Origin: JAIWNK01 sp964453115
Lineage (GTDB): Bacteria > Chloroflexota > Anaerolineae > Anaerolineales > Anaerolineaceae
DNA: 64,000 bases
Reading direction: 5' to 3'
Assembly: GCA_964453115.1 (NCBI GenBank)
Contig: CAYVRT010000002.1
Span: forward strand, 62,001-126,000
Shown here: positions 40,238-47,871 of the stretch, piece after piece
Numbering within the stretch: the stretch's first letter is position 1
How the letters are laid out: each line of letters opens with the position of its first letter
Position numbers and translations under genes: made by a program
Notes under the pieces: model-generated
What the model was told of the DNA's origin: nothing
Databases searched by the model: none
What the model saw: only the letters and a program-made list of their open reading frames with translations

Positions 40238-42781
40238 ATGTTTGGAATCGAATTTAAGATTGAGCAAATCTCCTTTTGGCTGGGTTTTGCTGCTGCAACC
40301 CTCTTTTGGTGGGTATTCAACTATCTCAAAAAACAATGGCCGCAGATTCGGCAATTCATCCAGGAACAAATCAAAGCCGAGCGTGAACGACGATTGGCCG
40401 GCGTTGAACTTAGCCTGCGCGAGCAAGCCTTCCGCCAGGCTCAGGGCATGCATCTCGCCGCCGCTCTCTTTCCTCTAGATGATCTCGTAATTCCCCCCGA
40501 ACTGATTGCCCCACCCTTACCCGCCGATCCAGAATCCCCCCCCGTAGAAGGCTCAATTGCGCAGGAAGTCATTCCCTACATGCCAGGTTGGGCTGAAATC
40601 CCTTCACTACTCGGCGCGCCAAGAGTATCCTTTGCCGACGCAACCCAAGAAACCTCGATTGCCATCATCGGCCCATCAGGAAGTGGAAAAAGTGTTGCTC
40701 TGGCCTATGTAGCAGCCCAAATTGCCCGCCGCAGTGCTGCTTTTGGACATTTGACCGAACGCACTCCACTGCTCGTGCATATTCTCGACCTCAACATCAA
40801 CACTTCCGGCAACCCAGCACAGGCACTCATTCAGCATTTCACAGCAGGAAACTTGTTATCAGGCCAGGTTTCCAGTTTCATCCAACATGGTTTGGAAGAT
40901 GGCCGAATTGTCCTCCTGCTTGACGGCCTTGACGAGCTATCCCTAGAAGGCCTTCGCCCAGTAAGCGACTATCTAAAGCGTCTACTTGAAACTTACCCCC
41001 AACTGCGCATCATCACCGCTGCCTCCCCCGATTGCCTGGATGGACTAACCCACCTGCCCATCACCCCACTAACCCTTGCTGCCTGGCGCCCCGATCAAAG
41101 CAAAGAATTTGTCCAGCGTTGGAGTGAACTCTGGCTAAAGTGGATTGCTCCAACCATAAAAAAACAAACTTCTCAAGATCCTCCAAACCCCTATCTCCTC
41201 AATGCATGGCTAACAACAACCCCCATCTTTCTCACCCCGCTGGAGTGGACATTGCGTGTATGGGCAGTTTATGCTGGTGACCTGCGTGGCCCGCTTCCTA
41301 TGCAAGGGCTGGAAGCTCTCATCCGCCGCACCATCGGGCTTTCCATCCCAGCCGAAGCGCTCAAAGCACTGGCTGGAGAAATCATTCAACGCGGCACGCC
41401 GTCCATTCCCTATCAAGAAGCCGAAAAGTTTCTCTCCAAGTTCCGAGTTCAAGACATCGAAGCCACTGCCACTTTCCCACAACCAGAAAGCTCAACTACA
41501 CTCACGGAAAGCGAAGCCAGCACCCAAGCCCCCGGCGAGGCAGCACCCAAGCCCGGAAAAGGCAGGAAACTTGCCTCAAGCGGCTCATTGGTGCTGGATA
41601 CACTCCTCAAACTAGGTTTGCTTAAAGAATATCGGGAAGATCAGGTCGCTTTCATCTGCCCAACCCTCACTGGCTACCTCTCAACTCTTACTGAGGGCGA
41701 CCCACAACCAGCACCAATCCCTGAAGGCCCCATGTGGAGCGCACTGCAAGCTCAATACCACTACCTGGCCGCACAAAACCGGGCTGGAAACGCGATTCAA
41801 TTCCTTCTGCAAACCGACGAAGCGCCTTTCTACACCCATCTCCTCACCATCTGTCGCTGGCTCAAGGACTCTCAGCCAAACTCCGAATGGCGCTCAGGCA
41901 TCATGCGTCGAATTATTCAACTTCTCCAAAGCGAGGAAGTTCCACTCAACATTCGTTGTCGACTCATGGCTGGCGCCATCCTATCGAACGACCCGGCAGT
42001 AGCTTCCCTGGCACGTCAATTCATGACTTCACAATCCAAAGCCATTCGTCAAATTTCAGCCATTGCTTGCGGCGCCATGCAAGATTCTAAGGCCATTGCC
42101 GATCTTGCAGGATTATTCAACGACCCTGAGATGACCGTTCAGGCTGCGGCCTGCTTTGCACTATCCAACATTCCTGGCCAACAAGCACAGCAAGCCATCC
42201 TTTACGCCTTGTCAGAAGGAGATGAAGGGCTGCGGCTTGCAGCTGGCGAAACGTTGGCCGCTCATCCAGAATATGGTCACGTTATTCTCAAACAATCCCT
42301 TTCCTCAGAAGATATCCTTGTCCGGCGAGCTTCCGTCTTCGGCATTGCCCGGATTCGAGAGCCATGGGCTGTTACATTGCTTGAGCAGGTAGCTGTCGAA
42401 GATAGCCAATGGGTAGTGCGAAACGCTGCCGGTCAAGCACTGGAAAGCTCACAACATCCGCTTCCATATCGCCCAGTTGCCCTCCCCCCGCCAACCGAAA
42501 GCCCCTGGTTAATCAAATTTGCCAGTAAACGTGGCCTTGGTCTCAACCCTGAACAATCTGCCATCCCCATGCTTCTTGATGCGCTCAAGACAGGTTCGCT
42601 CGAGGAAAAACTTGCTGCCATGCAGTATTTGCACACCACTGATGACGAAAACATCATCAAAATTCTTTACGAAACAGCCTACAGCCCCGAAGGTGAATTG
42701 AGCGAGGCCGCATGCCTGACACTTTGGTTCCTGATTGTTGGCGGCATCAAATTACCCAACCCCACAAAATTTGGTCTATAA
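40238..42781 (+). CDS. Membrane-anchored NACHT-type STAND NTPase with HEAT-like repeats
   Basis: This 847-residue protein has an N-terminal membrane helix (about 10-28), a charged helical linker, and a NACHT NTPase domain with Walker A GPSGSGKS (145-152) and Walker B IVLLLDGLDE (224-233). A low-complexity Thr/Ser/Pro/Lys stretch (about 415-445) follows. The C-terminal ~300 residues hold HEAT-like alpha repeats (AAACFALSNIPG, RRASVFGIARI, VRNAAGQALE). STAND proteins act as ligand-triggered switches; bacterial NACHT proteins often serve in phage defence, but a housekeeping signalling role is equally possible. No separate effector gene is adjacent. An AAAGG site precedes the ATG. Confidence 0.88.
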   Translation: MFGIEFKIEQISFWLGFAAATLFWWVFNYLKKQWPQIRQFIQEQIKAERERRLAGVELSLREQAFRQAQGMHLAAALFPLDDLVIPPELIAPPLPADPESPPVEGSIAQEVIPYMPGWAEIPSLLGAPRVSFADATQETSIAIIGPSGSGKSVALAYVAAQIARRSAAFGHLTERTPLLVHILDLNINTSGNPAQALIQHFTAGNLLSGQVSSFIQHGLEDGRIVLLLDGLDELSLEGLRPVSDYLKRLLETYPQLRIITAASPDCLDGLTHLPITPLTLAAWRPDQSKEFVQRWSELWLKWIAPTIKKQTSQDPPNPYLLNAWLTTTPIFLTPLEWTLRVWAVYAGDLRGPLPMQGLEALIRRTIGLSIPAEALKALAGEIIQRGTPSIPYQEAEKFLSKFRVQDIEATATFPQPESSTTLTESEASTQAPGEAAPKPGKGRKLASSGSLVLDTLLKLGLLKEYREDQVAFICPTLTGYLSTLTEGDPQPAPIPEGPMWSALQAQYHYLAAQNRAGNAIQFLLQTDEAPFYTHLLTICRWLKDSQPNSEWRSGIMRRIIQLLQSEEVPLNIRCRLMAGAILSNDPAVASLARQFMTSQSKAIRQISAIACGAMQDSKAIADLAGLFNDPEMTVQAAACFALSNIPGQQAQQAILYALSEGDEGLRLAAGETLAAHPEYGHVILKQSLSSEDILVRRASVFGIARIREPWAVTLLEQVAVEDSQWVVRNAAGQALESSQHPLPYRPVALPPPTESPWLIKFASKRGLGLNPEQSAIPMLLDALKTGSLEEKLAAMQYLHTTDDENIIKILYETAYSPEGELSEAACLTLWFLIVGGIKLPNPTKFGL

Positions 42782-42784
42782 TCA

Positions 42785-42818
42785 GATAGAAGTAGCCCCC
42801 AAAGCAGCAGCTTCTATC
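42785..42818. terminator. Hairpin between convergent genes
   Basis: GATAGAAG (42785-42792) and CTTCTATC (42811-42818) are an exact 8-bp inverted repeat, just after the NACHT stop and before the convergent DUF167 stop. There is no T run, so it may be a transcript-end structure rather than an intrinsic terminator. Confidence 0.35.
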
Positions 42819-42872
42819 AATACACGCAATCCGCCACCACAAGCGGCAACAACCAAGTAAACAAAAACGCGA

Positions 42873-43187
42873 CTAAGCCAGGTGCTTCATGACCCGTTCA
42901 TGTACAGTGGACGGATCAATATTCGCAATCGTAATCAGCTTATCCTTGCTGGATAAACCAGCCACAATTTCAATTTGAGATGCCGAGACTTCCAAAACCT
43001 TGGCAAGGAACTCAATCAGCGCCTTGTTCGCTGCTCCATCCACTGGAGCAGCGGTCAGGCGAATCTTGATCGTTCCATCATTCATAATTTCGGAAACCTC
43101 ATTGCGACTGGAACGCGGCGTCACCCGGACAGTAATTGCTGCGCCGGTCTTACCATCATGCATTCGAAATTTTCGCTCCTCAGTCAT
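42873..43187 (-). CDS. DUF167 (YggU) family protein
   Basis: This 104-residue cytoplasmic protein has the DUF167 pattern: ITVRVTPRSSRNEV near the N-terminus, TIKIRLTAAPVDGAANKALIEFLAK, and SSKDKLITI. The function is unknown. It is the last gene of a run that also includes YggT and YggS-like genes, the classic conserved neighbourhood of this family. It begins 4 bp after the YggT stop. Confidence 0.93.
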   Translation of the reverse strand: MTEERKFRMHDGKTGAAITVRVTPRSSRNEVSEIMNDGTIKIRLTAAPVDGAANKALIEFLAKVLEVSASQIEIVAGLSSKDKLITIANIDPSTVHERVMKHLA

Positions 43188-43191
43188 ACCT

Positions 43192-43455
43192 TTATCCTAT
43201 TCGCCACAAAATGCTAATCAAGCCCCATTCAATCAATTGGATCAGCAGCATTAAAATTACAGGGCTAAAATCAATTCCCTGCACTGCTGGAATCAACCGA
43301 CGAATAGGGTTTAAGAGTGGATTGACCAGGCGGTCAAGCGCAGCGCGCAGGCTATGGGTAGGCGGCAGAAAATAAGACATAAAAACATCCGCTATCACCA
43401 AAATGGTTAGCAACCAGGCCAAAGCCCGCACAAGGTTAATCAGCACAACAATCAT
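43192..43455 (-). CDS. YggT family membrane protein
   Basis: This 87-residue protein has two membrane helices and the YggT signature: VFMSYFLPPTHSLRAALDRLVNPLLNPIRRLIP split around residues 24-56, with the NPLLNPIRR core. The family is linked to cell division and osmotic tolerance in some bacteria, but its role is not settled. A TATAAT ends 6 nt before the ATG and there is no ribosome binding site, so it may have a leaderless transcript starting between yggS and yggT. Confidence 0.92.
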   Translation of the reverse strand: MIVVLINLVRALAWLLTILVIADVFMSYFLPPTHSLRAALDRLVNPLLNPIRRLIPAVQGIDFSPVILMLLIQLIEWGLISILWRIG

Positions 43456-43461
43456 ATTTCT

Positions 43462-43467
43462 ATTATA
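43462..43467 (-). promoter_or_regulatory. -10 box of the yggT gene (leaderless)
   Basis: On the minus strand TATAAT (43467-43462) is separated by 6 bases (AGAAAT) from the ATG at 43455. A TTGACA lies upstream but only 11 bp away, which is too close to act as its -35. Confidence 0.5.
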
Positions 43468-43480
43468 TCCGATTTTACTG

Positions 43481-44206
43481 TCAAGCGGGTCTCAAACGCG
43501 AACCCAAAATTGCCTGACCAATTCGCACATAGGTTGCGCCCTCCAGAATTGCTTGCTCAAAATCAGCGCTGGTTCCCATAGAAAGCTCATCCCAACACAC
43601 CCTCGGGAACATCTCCTGTAATACGGCCTGCAACTTGCGCATCTGGATAAAATAAGGTCTTGCATCTTCTGGATTCTCGGTCAAAGGCGGCATCGTCATC
43701 AATCCACAGATTTCTAAATGCGGCAACACAATTATCTGTTCAACAGCCAAACACAACTCATCTATTGCCAATGGTGAAAAGCCAAACTTGCTCGCCTCTC
43801 CCCCAACATTCACCTCCAATAAACATGGCAATTTCCGTCCACTCTCCATCAAAACTCGTTCCAGTTTCAAAGCCAACGATACACTATCCAAAGAGTGCAA
43901 CATGTCAAACCACTGGCAAACCAGTTTAACCTTACGACTTTGCAAATGCCCTATCATATGCCAGGAAACACCCATTCCAGCCAAAGCCGCAATTTTGGGT
44001 GCGCTTTCCTCAGGATAATTCTCTCCAAACATACGAACGCCCGCCTCAAAAGCTGCTTGCACAGCTTCAACAGGCTGCGCCTTGCTCACCACCATCAACT
44101 TAATTGAGGCCGCAGACCGCCCAACCCTTGCTGCGGCCCGTTCAATTCGCTCCTGCACAGACTCTAAACGTTCTTGGATCTCTTCGTTCCACAAACGCTT
44201 TACCAT
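43481..44206 (-). CDS. yggS: PLP homeostasis protein, YggS/PROSC family
   Basis: This 241-residue PLP-binding barrel protein shows KLMVVSKAQPVEAVQAAFEAG with the PLP Lys, FGENYPEE, WHMIGHLQSRKVK, LLEVNVGGEASKFG and LSMGTSADFEQAI. It keeps free pyridoxal phosphate in check and has no known catalytic activity. The ATG at 44206 is favoured since GGAG lies 8 nt upstream; an ATG two codons earlier is too close to that site. It starts 13 bp after the pgeF stop and is the partner of yggT and DUF167. Confidence 0.95.
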   Translation of the reverse strand: MVKRLWNEEIQERLESVQERIERAAARVGRSAASIKLMVVSKAQPVEAVQAAFEAGVRMFGENYPEESAPKIAALAGMGVSWHMIGHLQSRKVKLVCQWFDMLHSLDSVSLALKLERVLMESGRKLPCLLEVNVGGEASKFGFSPLAIDELCLAVEQIIVLPHLEICGLMTMPPLTENPEDARPYFIQMRKLQAVLQEMFPRVCWDELSMGTSADFEQAILEGATYVRIGQAILGSRLRPA

Positions 44207-44219
44207 TTTCATTTCTCCT

Positions 44220-45005
44220 TCATTCAGTCAATGCAAGCAAAGCCCCAAACCGTCCCGTTTTACCATTCTCTAACCGATGCGAATACCAATCCGCTGTCGA
44301 GCAAGCTGTGCAAATGCCGGCCACCTGCACTTGCTTCACACCAATCGCTTCTAGCACCAAACGGTTTGCCATCCACAAATCCAAATATGTCCGTCCATCT
44401 CTTTCAGAAAGCAGCATCGAGCTCTGATGGCCAAAAGAACGCCGCACCTCTTCAATCACATCCATCCCAACCGCATAATGATCAGGGCCAATAGCTGGCC
44501 CAATTCCCGCCCAAATATCCTCTTCCCGGCAGCCATAAACCTCGCACATCCGCTTCACCGTGATTGCTCCAACGCGGTTTACAGTCCCTTTCCAACCTGC
44601 ATGAGCCAAGCCAATCACACCACGGCGACCATCAAACAAGAAAATTGGAACACAATCTGCAAATCGCATAAACAGCGTTACCGCTGGGCGATCTGTCAAA
44701 ATTGCATCTGCTTGAACATGCGCCATATCCAGTGGACGCGGACGGTCAGTACATACCACCTCACAACCATGAACCTGCCAGACATCGTAAATACTCTCCA
44801 CCGGTCTGCCAACCGCCTCAAAAATCCTGCGCCGATTTTCGATAATATTCGCCCGTTCATCCCCCAAACCACCACCAAGATTGAGGGATAACCATGGAGA
44901 CGGACTTACTCCCCCTAATCGGGTAAAAACACCCTGTAAGACGGGTTGTTCCTGTAAATCCTCAAACACATATCGCCGCAGTTCACCCAACTGCTCAAAG
45001 GCCAT
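44220..45005 (-). CDS. pgeF: Purine nucleoside phosphorylase/laccase-domain protein PgeF (YfiH)
   Basis: This 261-residue member of the DUF152 family has QVHGCEVV, DCVPIFLFD, GLAHAGWKGTVNRV and AGICTACSTADWYSHR, with the Cys and His ligands of the zinc site. It has been called polyphenol oxidase or laccase, but recent work assigns nucleoside cleavage or peptidoglycan-precursor editing. It overlaps the DUF2085 gene by 11 bp and precedes yggS, giving a conserved gene order. Confidence 0.94.
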   Translation of the reverse strand: MAFEQLGELRRYVFEDLQEQPVLQGVFTRLGGVSPSPWLSLNLGGGLGDERANIIENRRRIFEAVGRPVESIYDVWQVHGCEVVCTDRPRPLDMAHVQADAILTDRPAVTLFMRFADCVPIFLFDGRRGVIGLAHAGWKGTVNRVGAITVKRMCEVYGCREEDIWAGIGPAIGPDHYAVGMDVIEEVRRSFGHQSSMLLSERDGRTYLDLWMANRLVLEAIGVKQVQVAGICTACSTADWYSHRLENGKTGRFGALLALTE

Positions 45006-45996
45006 TTTGTTTACCCAATTGTGCCAGGATGCTCTTCTTCTGCAACAAAACCCGCCGATTCTCGCTCATATTCTCCTCGATTAACGGAAACATAAACCAG
45101 GCTGTTGTAAAACCAAACAATGCACCGGTTAAGAACCGCAAAAACGGCGTACTTTCCCGCACAGGTATCCATGTTGGCACATCACCCAAAAAACCCAAAA
45201 GCTGTGTACCCCCATCCAATCCAATTGGCACCAATCCAACTGCCAGCCAAATCCAAAAATTCAAAGATTTCCAGCGCCGCCCGGTCAGAGAAAAAGCGAC
45301 CCCGCCAAGCAAAAGCGCTCCCCAAATAGCAATATCTCGTTCACACAATGCCACCTTATACCCAACGACTTCATCGCCATTAAAAAACCGAACATTCGTC
45401 ACATCCAGCCCATCCATCCCCGTCACCGATTCAAATGAGCGCCATTCATTCACTCCAGCCAATTCGCGAGGATAAAAAGGCTGCTCGCCAAATAAAAACA
45501 ACGAACGGTAAGGCAATTGGTGGCATAAGGGCCGATACAGACCATAAATTGCATTCGCCAACCGCTCCTGACCACTTCGCAAAAATACAGGCGCGAGGAA
45601 GGGTAACCCAACATACAAAGCCAACAAAAAACCAATCACCAACATATAATGCTTCGAAAACCACAGCGCAAAGCGATCCATACCGCTCCATCGCATCGCC
45701 TGCTCACGCCGCCGCTCATATGCTTTATCTCCAATCTGATCCAGATGCTCAACCCGATCACGAGCTGCACCTAACACTACTTGCAACTCCTGTACAGTAA
45801 AAGGAGAGCGTAGAACATAAGGGCCAACTTGCACAACAGGCAATACCGCCCCATATCGCTCCTTCAAAACCAAATCAGCATCCACATCAAGAACCGCCAC
45901 CTGATGTGGCACCCGCTCCTGAAGTCCATTCAGCGCTTGCTGAACCTCCAACAATTTCGGATCATCTTTTTTGCCATACAATGTAACAGTAATCAC
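44995..45996 (-). CDS. DUF2085 membrane protein with N-terminal thioredoxin-like domain lacking CxxC
   Basis: Residues 1-80 have the pattern of a glutaredoxin-like fold (ITVTLYGKKDDPKLLEVQQAL, ending in a VLPVVQVG cis-Pro-like turn) but no CxxC: the usual Cys pair is replaced by KKDDP. The rest (about 115-320) is a DUF2085 membrane domain with CHQLPYRSLFLFG and VALCERDIAIW. DUF2085 function is unknown. A GTG at 45996, with GAGG 5 nt upstream, is the preferred start; a TTG precedes it. It lies 27 bp after ccdA. Confidence 0.85.
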   Translation of the reverse strand: MITVTLYGKKDDPKLLEVQQALNGLQERVPHQVAVLDVDADLVLKERYGAVLPVVQVGPYVLRSPFTVQELQVVLGAARDRVEHLDQIGDKAYERRREQAMRWSGMDRFALWFSKHYMLVIGFLLALYVGLPFLAPVFLRSGQERLANAIYGLYRPLCHQLPYRSLFLFGEQPFYPRELAGVNEWRSFESVTGMDGLDVTNVRFFNGDEVVGYKVALCERDIAIWGALLLGGVAFSLTGRRWKSLNFWIWLAVGLVPIGLDGGTQLLGFLGDVPTWIPVRESTPFLRFLTGALFGFTTAWFMFPLIEENMSENRRVLLQKKSILAQLGKQNGL

Positions 45997-46023
45997 CAAA
46001 TCCTCTTTTCTAAACTCAGCCCA

Positions 46024-46716
46024 TCACAAAACAGGCGAGAGCCGTGCAATCTGTTGAAATATTCCAAAAAACAGCATAAGACCAATTACAATCAATACAA
46101 GCCCCATCCCAATTTCTAGCCAGTGCGTCAAGCGTCCAAAACGCCGCAAAGCACCCGTTACCCACCCGATACCCAATGCCGATGCCAAAAACGGAATAGC
46201 CAAACCGCTTGAATAAGCCAGCAACAGCAAAGCCCCACGCGACAAAAGAGCATCATTCAACGCCAAAGTCAAAATTGTCCCCAACACCGGCCCTGTGCAA
46301 GGCGACCACCCAGCTGAAAAAAAGACCCCCATCAAAAACGAAGAGGCATAGCTGCGCCGACGCTGTAAATAATTTTGTGGCCTCAGGTCATATTCTAGAA
46401 ATGGAATGCGTAAAATCCCTGTCATATGCAAACCAAACAAAATCACCACCACTCCACCCAACCGTGCCAACATTGGACTAATCGAGCGCATCATGCTTCC
46501 CAAAAGAGAAGCTGCCAGGCCCAATGTCACAAAAACTGCGCTAAAGCCCAAAACAAAAGCCAAACCATGCTTAAATGTTTCCCAGCGTCCCGATACAGCA
46601 CCATCCAATGACCGTCCACTCAGATAACTGATATAAGCCGGCACCAAAGCAAATACACATGGGGACAGAAAGGAAGCCAAACCGGCCATAAACGCAATTC
46701 CCAAATTGACGCTCAT
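46024..46716 (-). CDS. ccdA: CcdA-family transmembrane thiol-disulfide carrier
   Basis: This 230-residue, six-helix protein has the two redox Cys in SFLSPCVFALVPAY (helix 1) and GWSPCTGPVLG (helix 4). CcdA/DsbD-beta proteins move electrons from cytoplasmic thioredoxin to extracytoplasmic thiols, for cytochrome c maturation or disulfide repair. No resA/ccmG thioredoxin is in the window, and the adjacent thioredoxin-like domain lacks the Cys pair. It starts 5 bp after the L,D-transpeptidase stop. Confidence 0.94.
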   Translation of the reverse strand: MSVNLGIAFMAGLASFLSPCVFALVPAYISYLSGRSLDGAVSGRWETFKHGLAFVLGFSAVFVTLGLAASLLGSMMRSISPMLARLGGVVVILFGLHMTGILRIPFLEYDLRPQNYLQRRRSYASSFLMGVFFSAGWSPCTGPVLGTILTLALNDALLSRGALLLLAYSSGLAIPFLASALGIGWVTGALRRFGRLTHWLEIGMGLVLIVIGLMLFFGIFQQIARLSPVL

Positions 46717-46721
46717 CTACT

Positions 46722-47828
46722 TCAGCTCTCAACCACATTCACACGTGTCACATTGCTGTACCCAGTCACCTCCATTCGTCCATCTTCATAGGGTACTGTT
46801 GGCAAAGACCAACGCCATATAAAGCGAGCATCATCAGGCATAACATTCACACATCCATGCGACATCGGTTCACCATAATTATTGTGCCAGTAAGTAGAGT
46901 GAATCGCAACTCCACCCGCAGCAAAAATAGATGTCCAGGAAATCGCCATCAACTCATAGCCCGATGCAGCCGACCCACCCGCCATATGCAACGAGAGAAA
47001 CTTCCGGTTAATCACATGATTGACTCCAACCGGCGTTGACCATGTATCCACCGCATTCCCCGAAGCATCGAATTTAGCGCCCGAAGAAATTCGGCAAAAA
47101 TGCACCTCAACACCGTTTTCAAAACAAGCAAGGGTTTGCTTCGTTAGATCAATCACCACCAATTTATCCTGTACATCTGGACGAATTGGACTGATATCCT
47201 CCGCCGTCAAAAGCCGGAAAGCCTCCGCCGGGGCCCAGAACACATCGCCATAACTACCATGCTTCTCACGCGCCCGATACAACCAGATGCCCAGCGAATT
47301 CTGCCGCACATCATCAATCCAATAAATTTGACTGTAATATACCCGATAACGGTCTGGCGGTGTTTCTTTCAAATGTGGCGATGCCGGATTCTGATTCACA
47401 AGATAAAAAGGAGCGTAAGGCACAGTTACTTCTGCCCAAAACCCCCGCTCCCCATTCACCGCCACAGGAAGTTCCTGCACCACCTCATTCGGACGATTAA
47501 AAACGGGCTGCACCAAAGGTGCTGGCAGATAGCCTTCTGGGGTCTCAATCCACCGGCGATTTGTTGGAAACATTGGAAAAGGTTCGCCCATAATCTCGCG
47601 CTGCCAGGCTACCACCGCATCATCATACAAAACACCCAACGTCTTGCTATCTTGCGATGGACTGGTCTTCAATTCCAACTTGGTCAATACTCGCCCCAAC
47701 TTCTTTGCCTCAGGAAAATCGCTCGTTGCCTGTGTCCAAAATCGCCAGGGCTGCAAAGCCAAGGCCCCCATTCCAGCCAGGCTCATTCTCAAAAAATCAC
47801 GTCGCGAAATTTGATTAAAGTAGCTCAT
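46722..47828 (-). CDS. L,D-transpeptidase (YkuD domain), Tat-exported
   Basis: This 368-residue protein has a Tat-type signal (ISRRDFLRMSLAGMGALAL, residues 7-25) and an SH3-like region (about 45-120). The C-terminal YkuD domain has VVIDLTKQTLACFENG, AIHSTYWHNNYGEPMSHGCV and the catalytic Cys in SHGCVNV. The family forms 3-3 peptidoglycan cross-links or links proteins to the wall. The start at 47828 is preferred over an upstream frame to 47891 because a TTGACA/TATCTT promoter lies between them. It is followed by ccdA after 5 bp. Confidence 0.93.
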   Translation of the reverse strand: MSYFNQISRRDFLRMSLAGMGALALQPWRFWTQATSDFPEAKKLGRVLTKLELKTSPSQDSKTLGVLYDDAVVAWQREIMGEPFPMFPTNRRWIETPEGYLPAPLVQPVFNRPNEVVQELPVAVNGERGFWAEVTVPYAPFYLVNQNPASPHLKETPPDRYRVYYSQIYWIDDVRQNSLGIWLYRAREKHGSYGDVFWAPAEAFRLLTAEDISPIRPDVQDKLVVIDLTKQTLACFENGVEVHFCRISSGAKFDASGNAVDTWSTPVGVNHVINRKFLSLHMAGGSAASGYELMAISWTSIFAAGGVAIHSTYWHNNYGEPMSHGCVNVMPDDARFIWRWSLPTVPYEDGRMEVTGYSNVTRVNVVES

Positions 47829-47835
47829 GTTTATA

Positions 47836-47864
47836 AAGATAACCGCAAAAAACGCTCTTGTCAA
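47836..47864 (-). promoter_or_regulatory. Promoter of the L,D-transpeptidase gene
   Basis: On the minus strand TTGACA (47864-47859) and TATCTT (47841-47836) are 17 bp apart. Only 7 bp separate the -10 box from the ATG at 47828 and no ribosome binding site is seen, so the transcript should be leaderless or nearly so. Confidence 0.65.
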
Positions 47865-47871
47865 CCATTCA

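Noticed and set aside
43462..43484. TTGACA and TATAAT before yggT as a full sigma-70 promoter
   Set aside because: The spacing is only 11 bp, too short for a -35/-10 pair; only the -10 box is kept.
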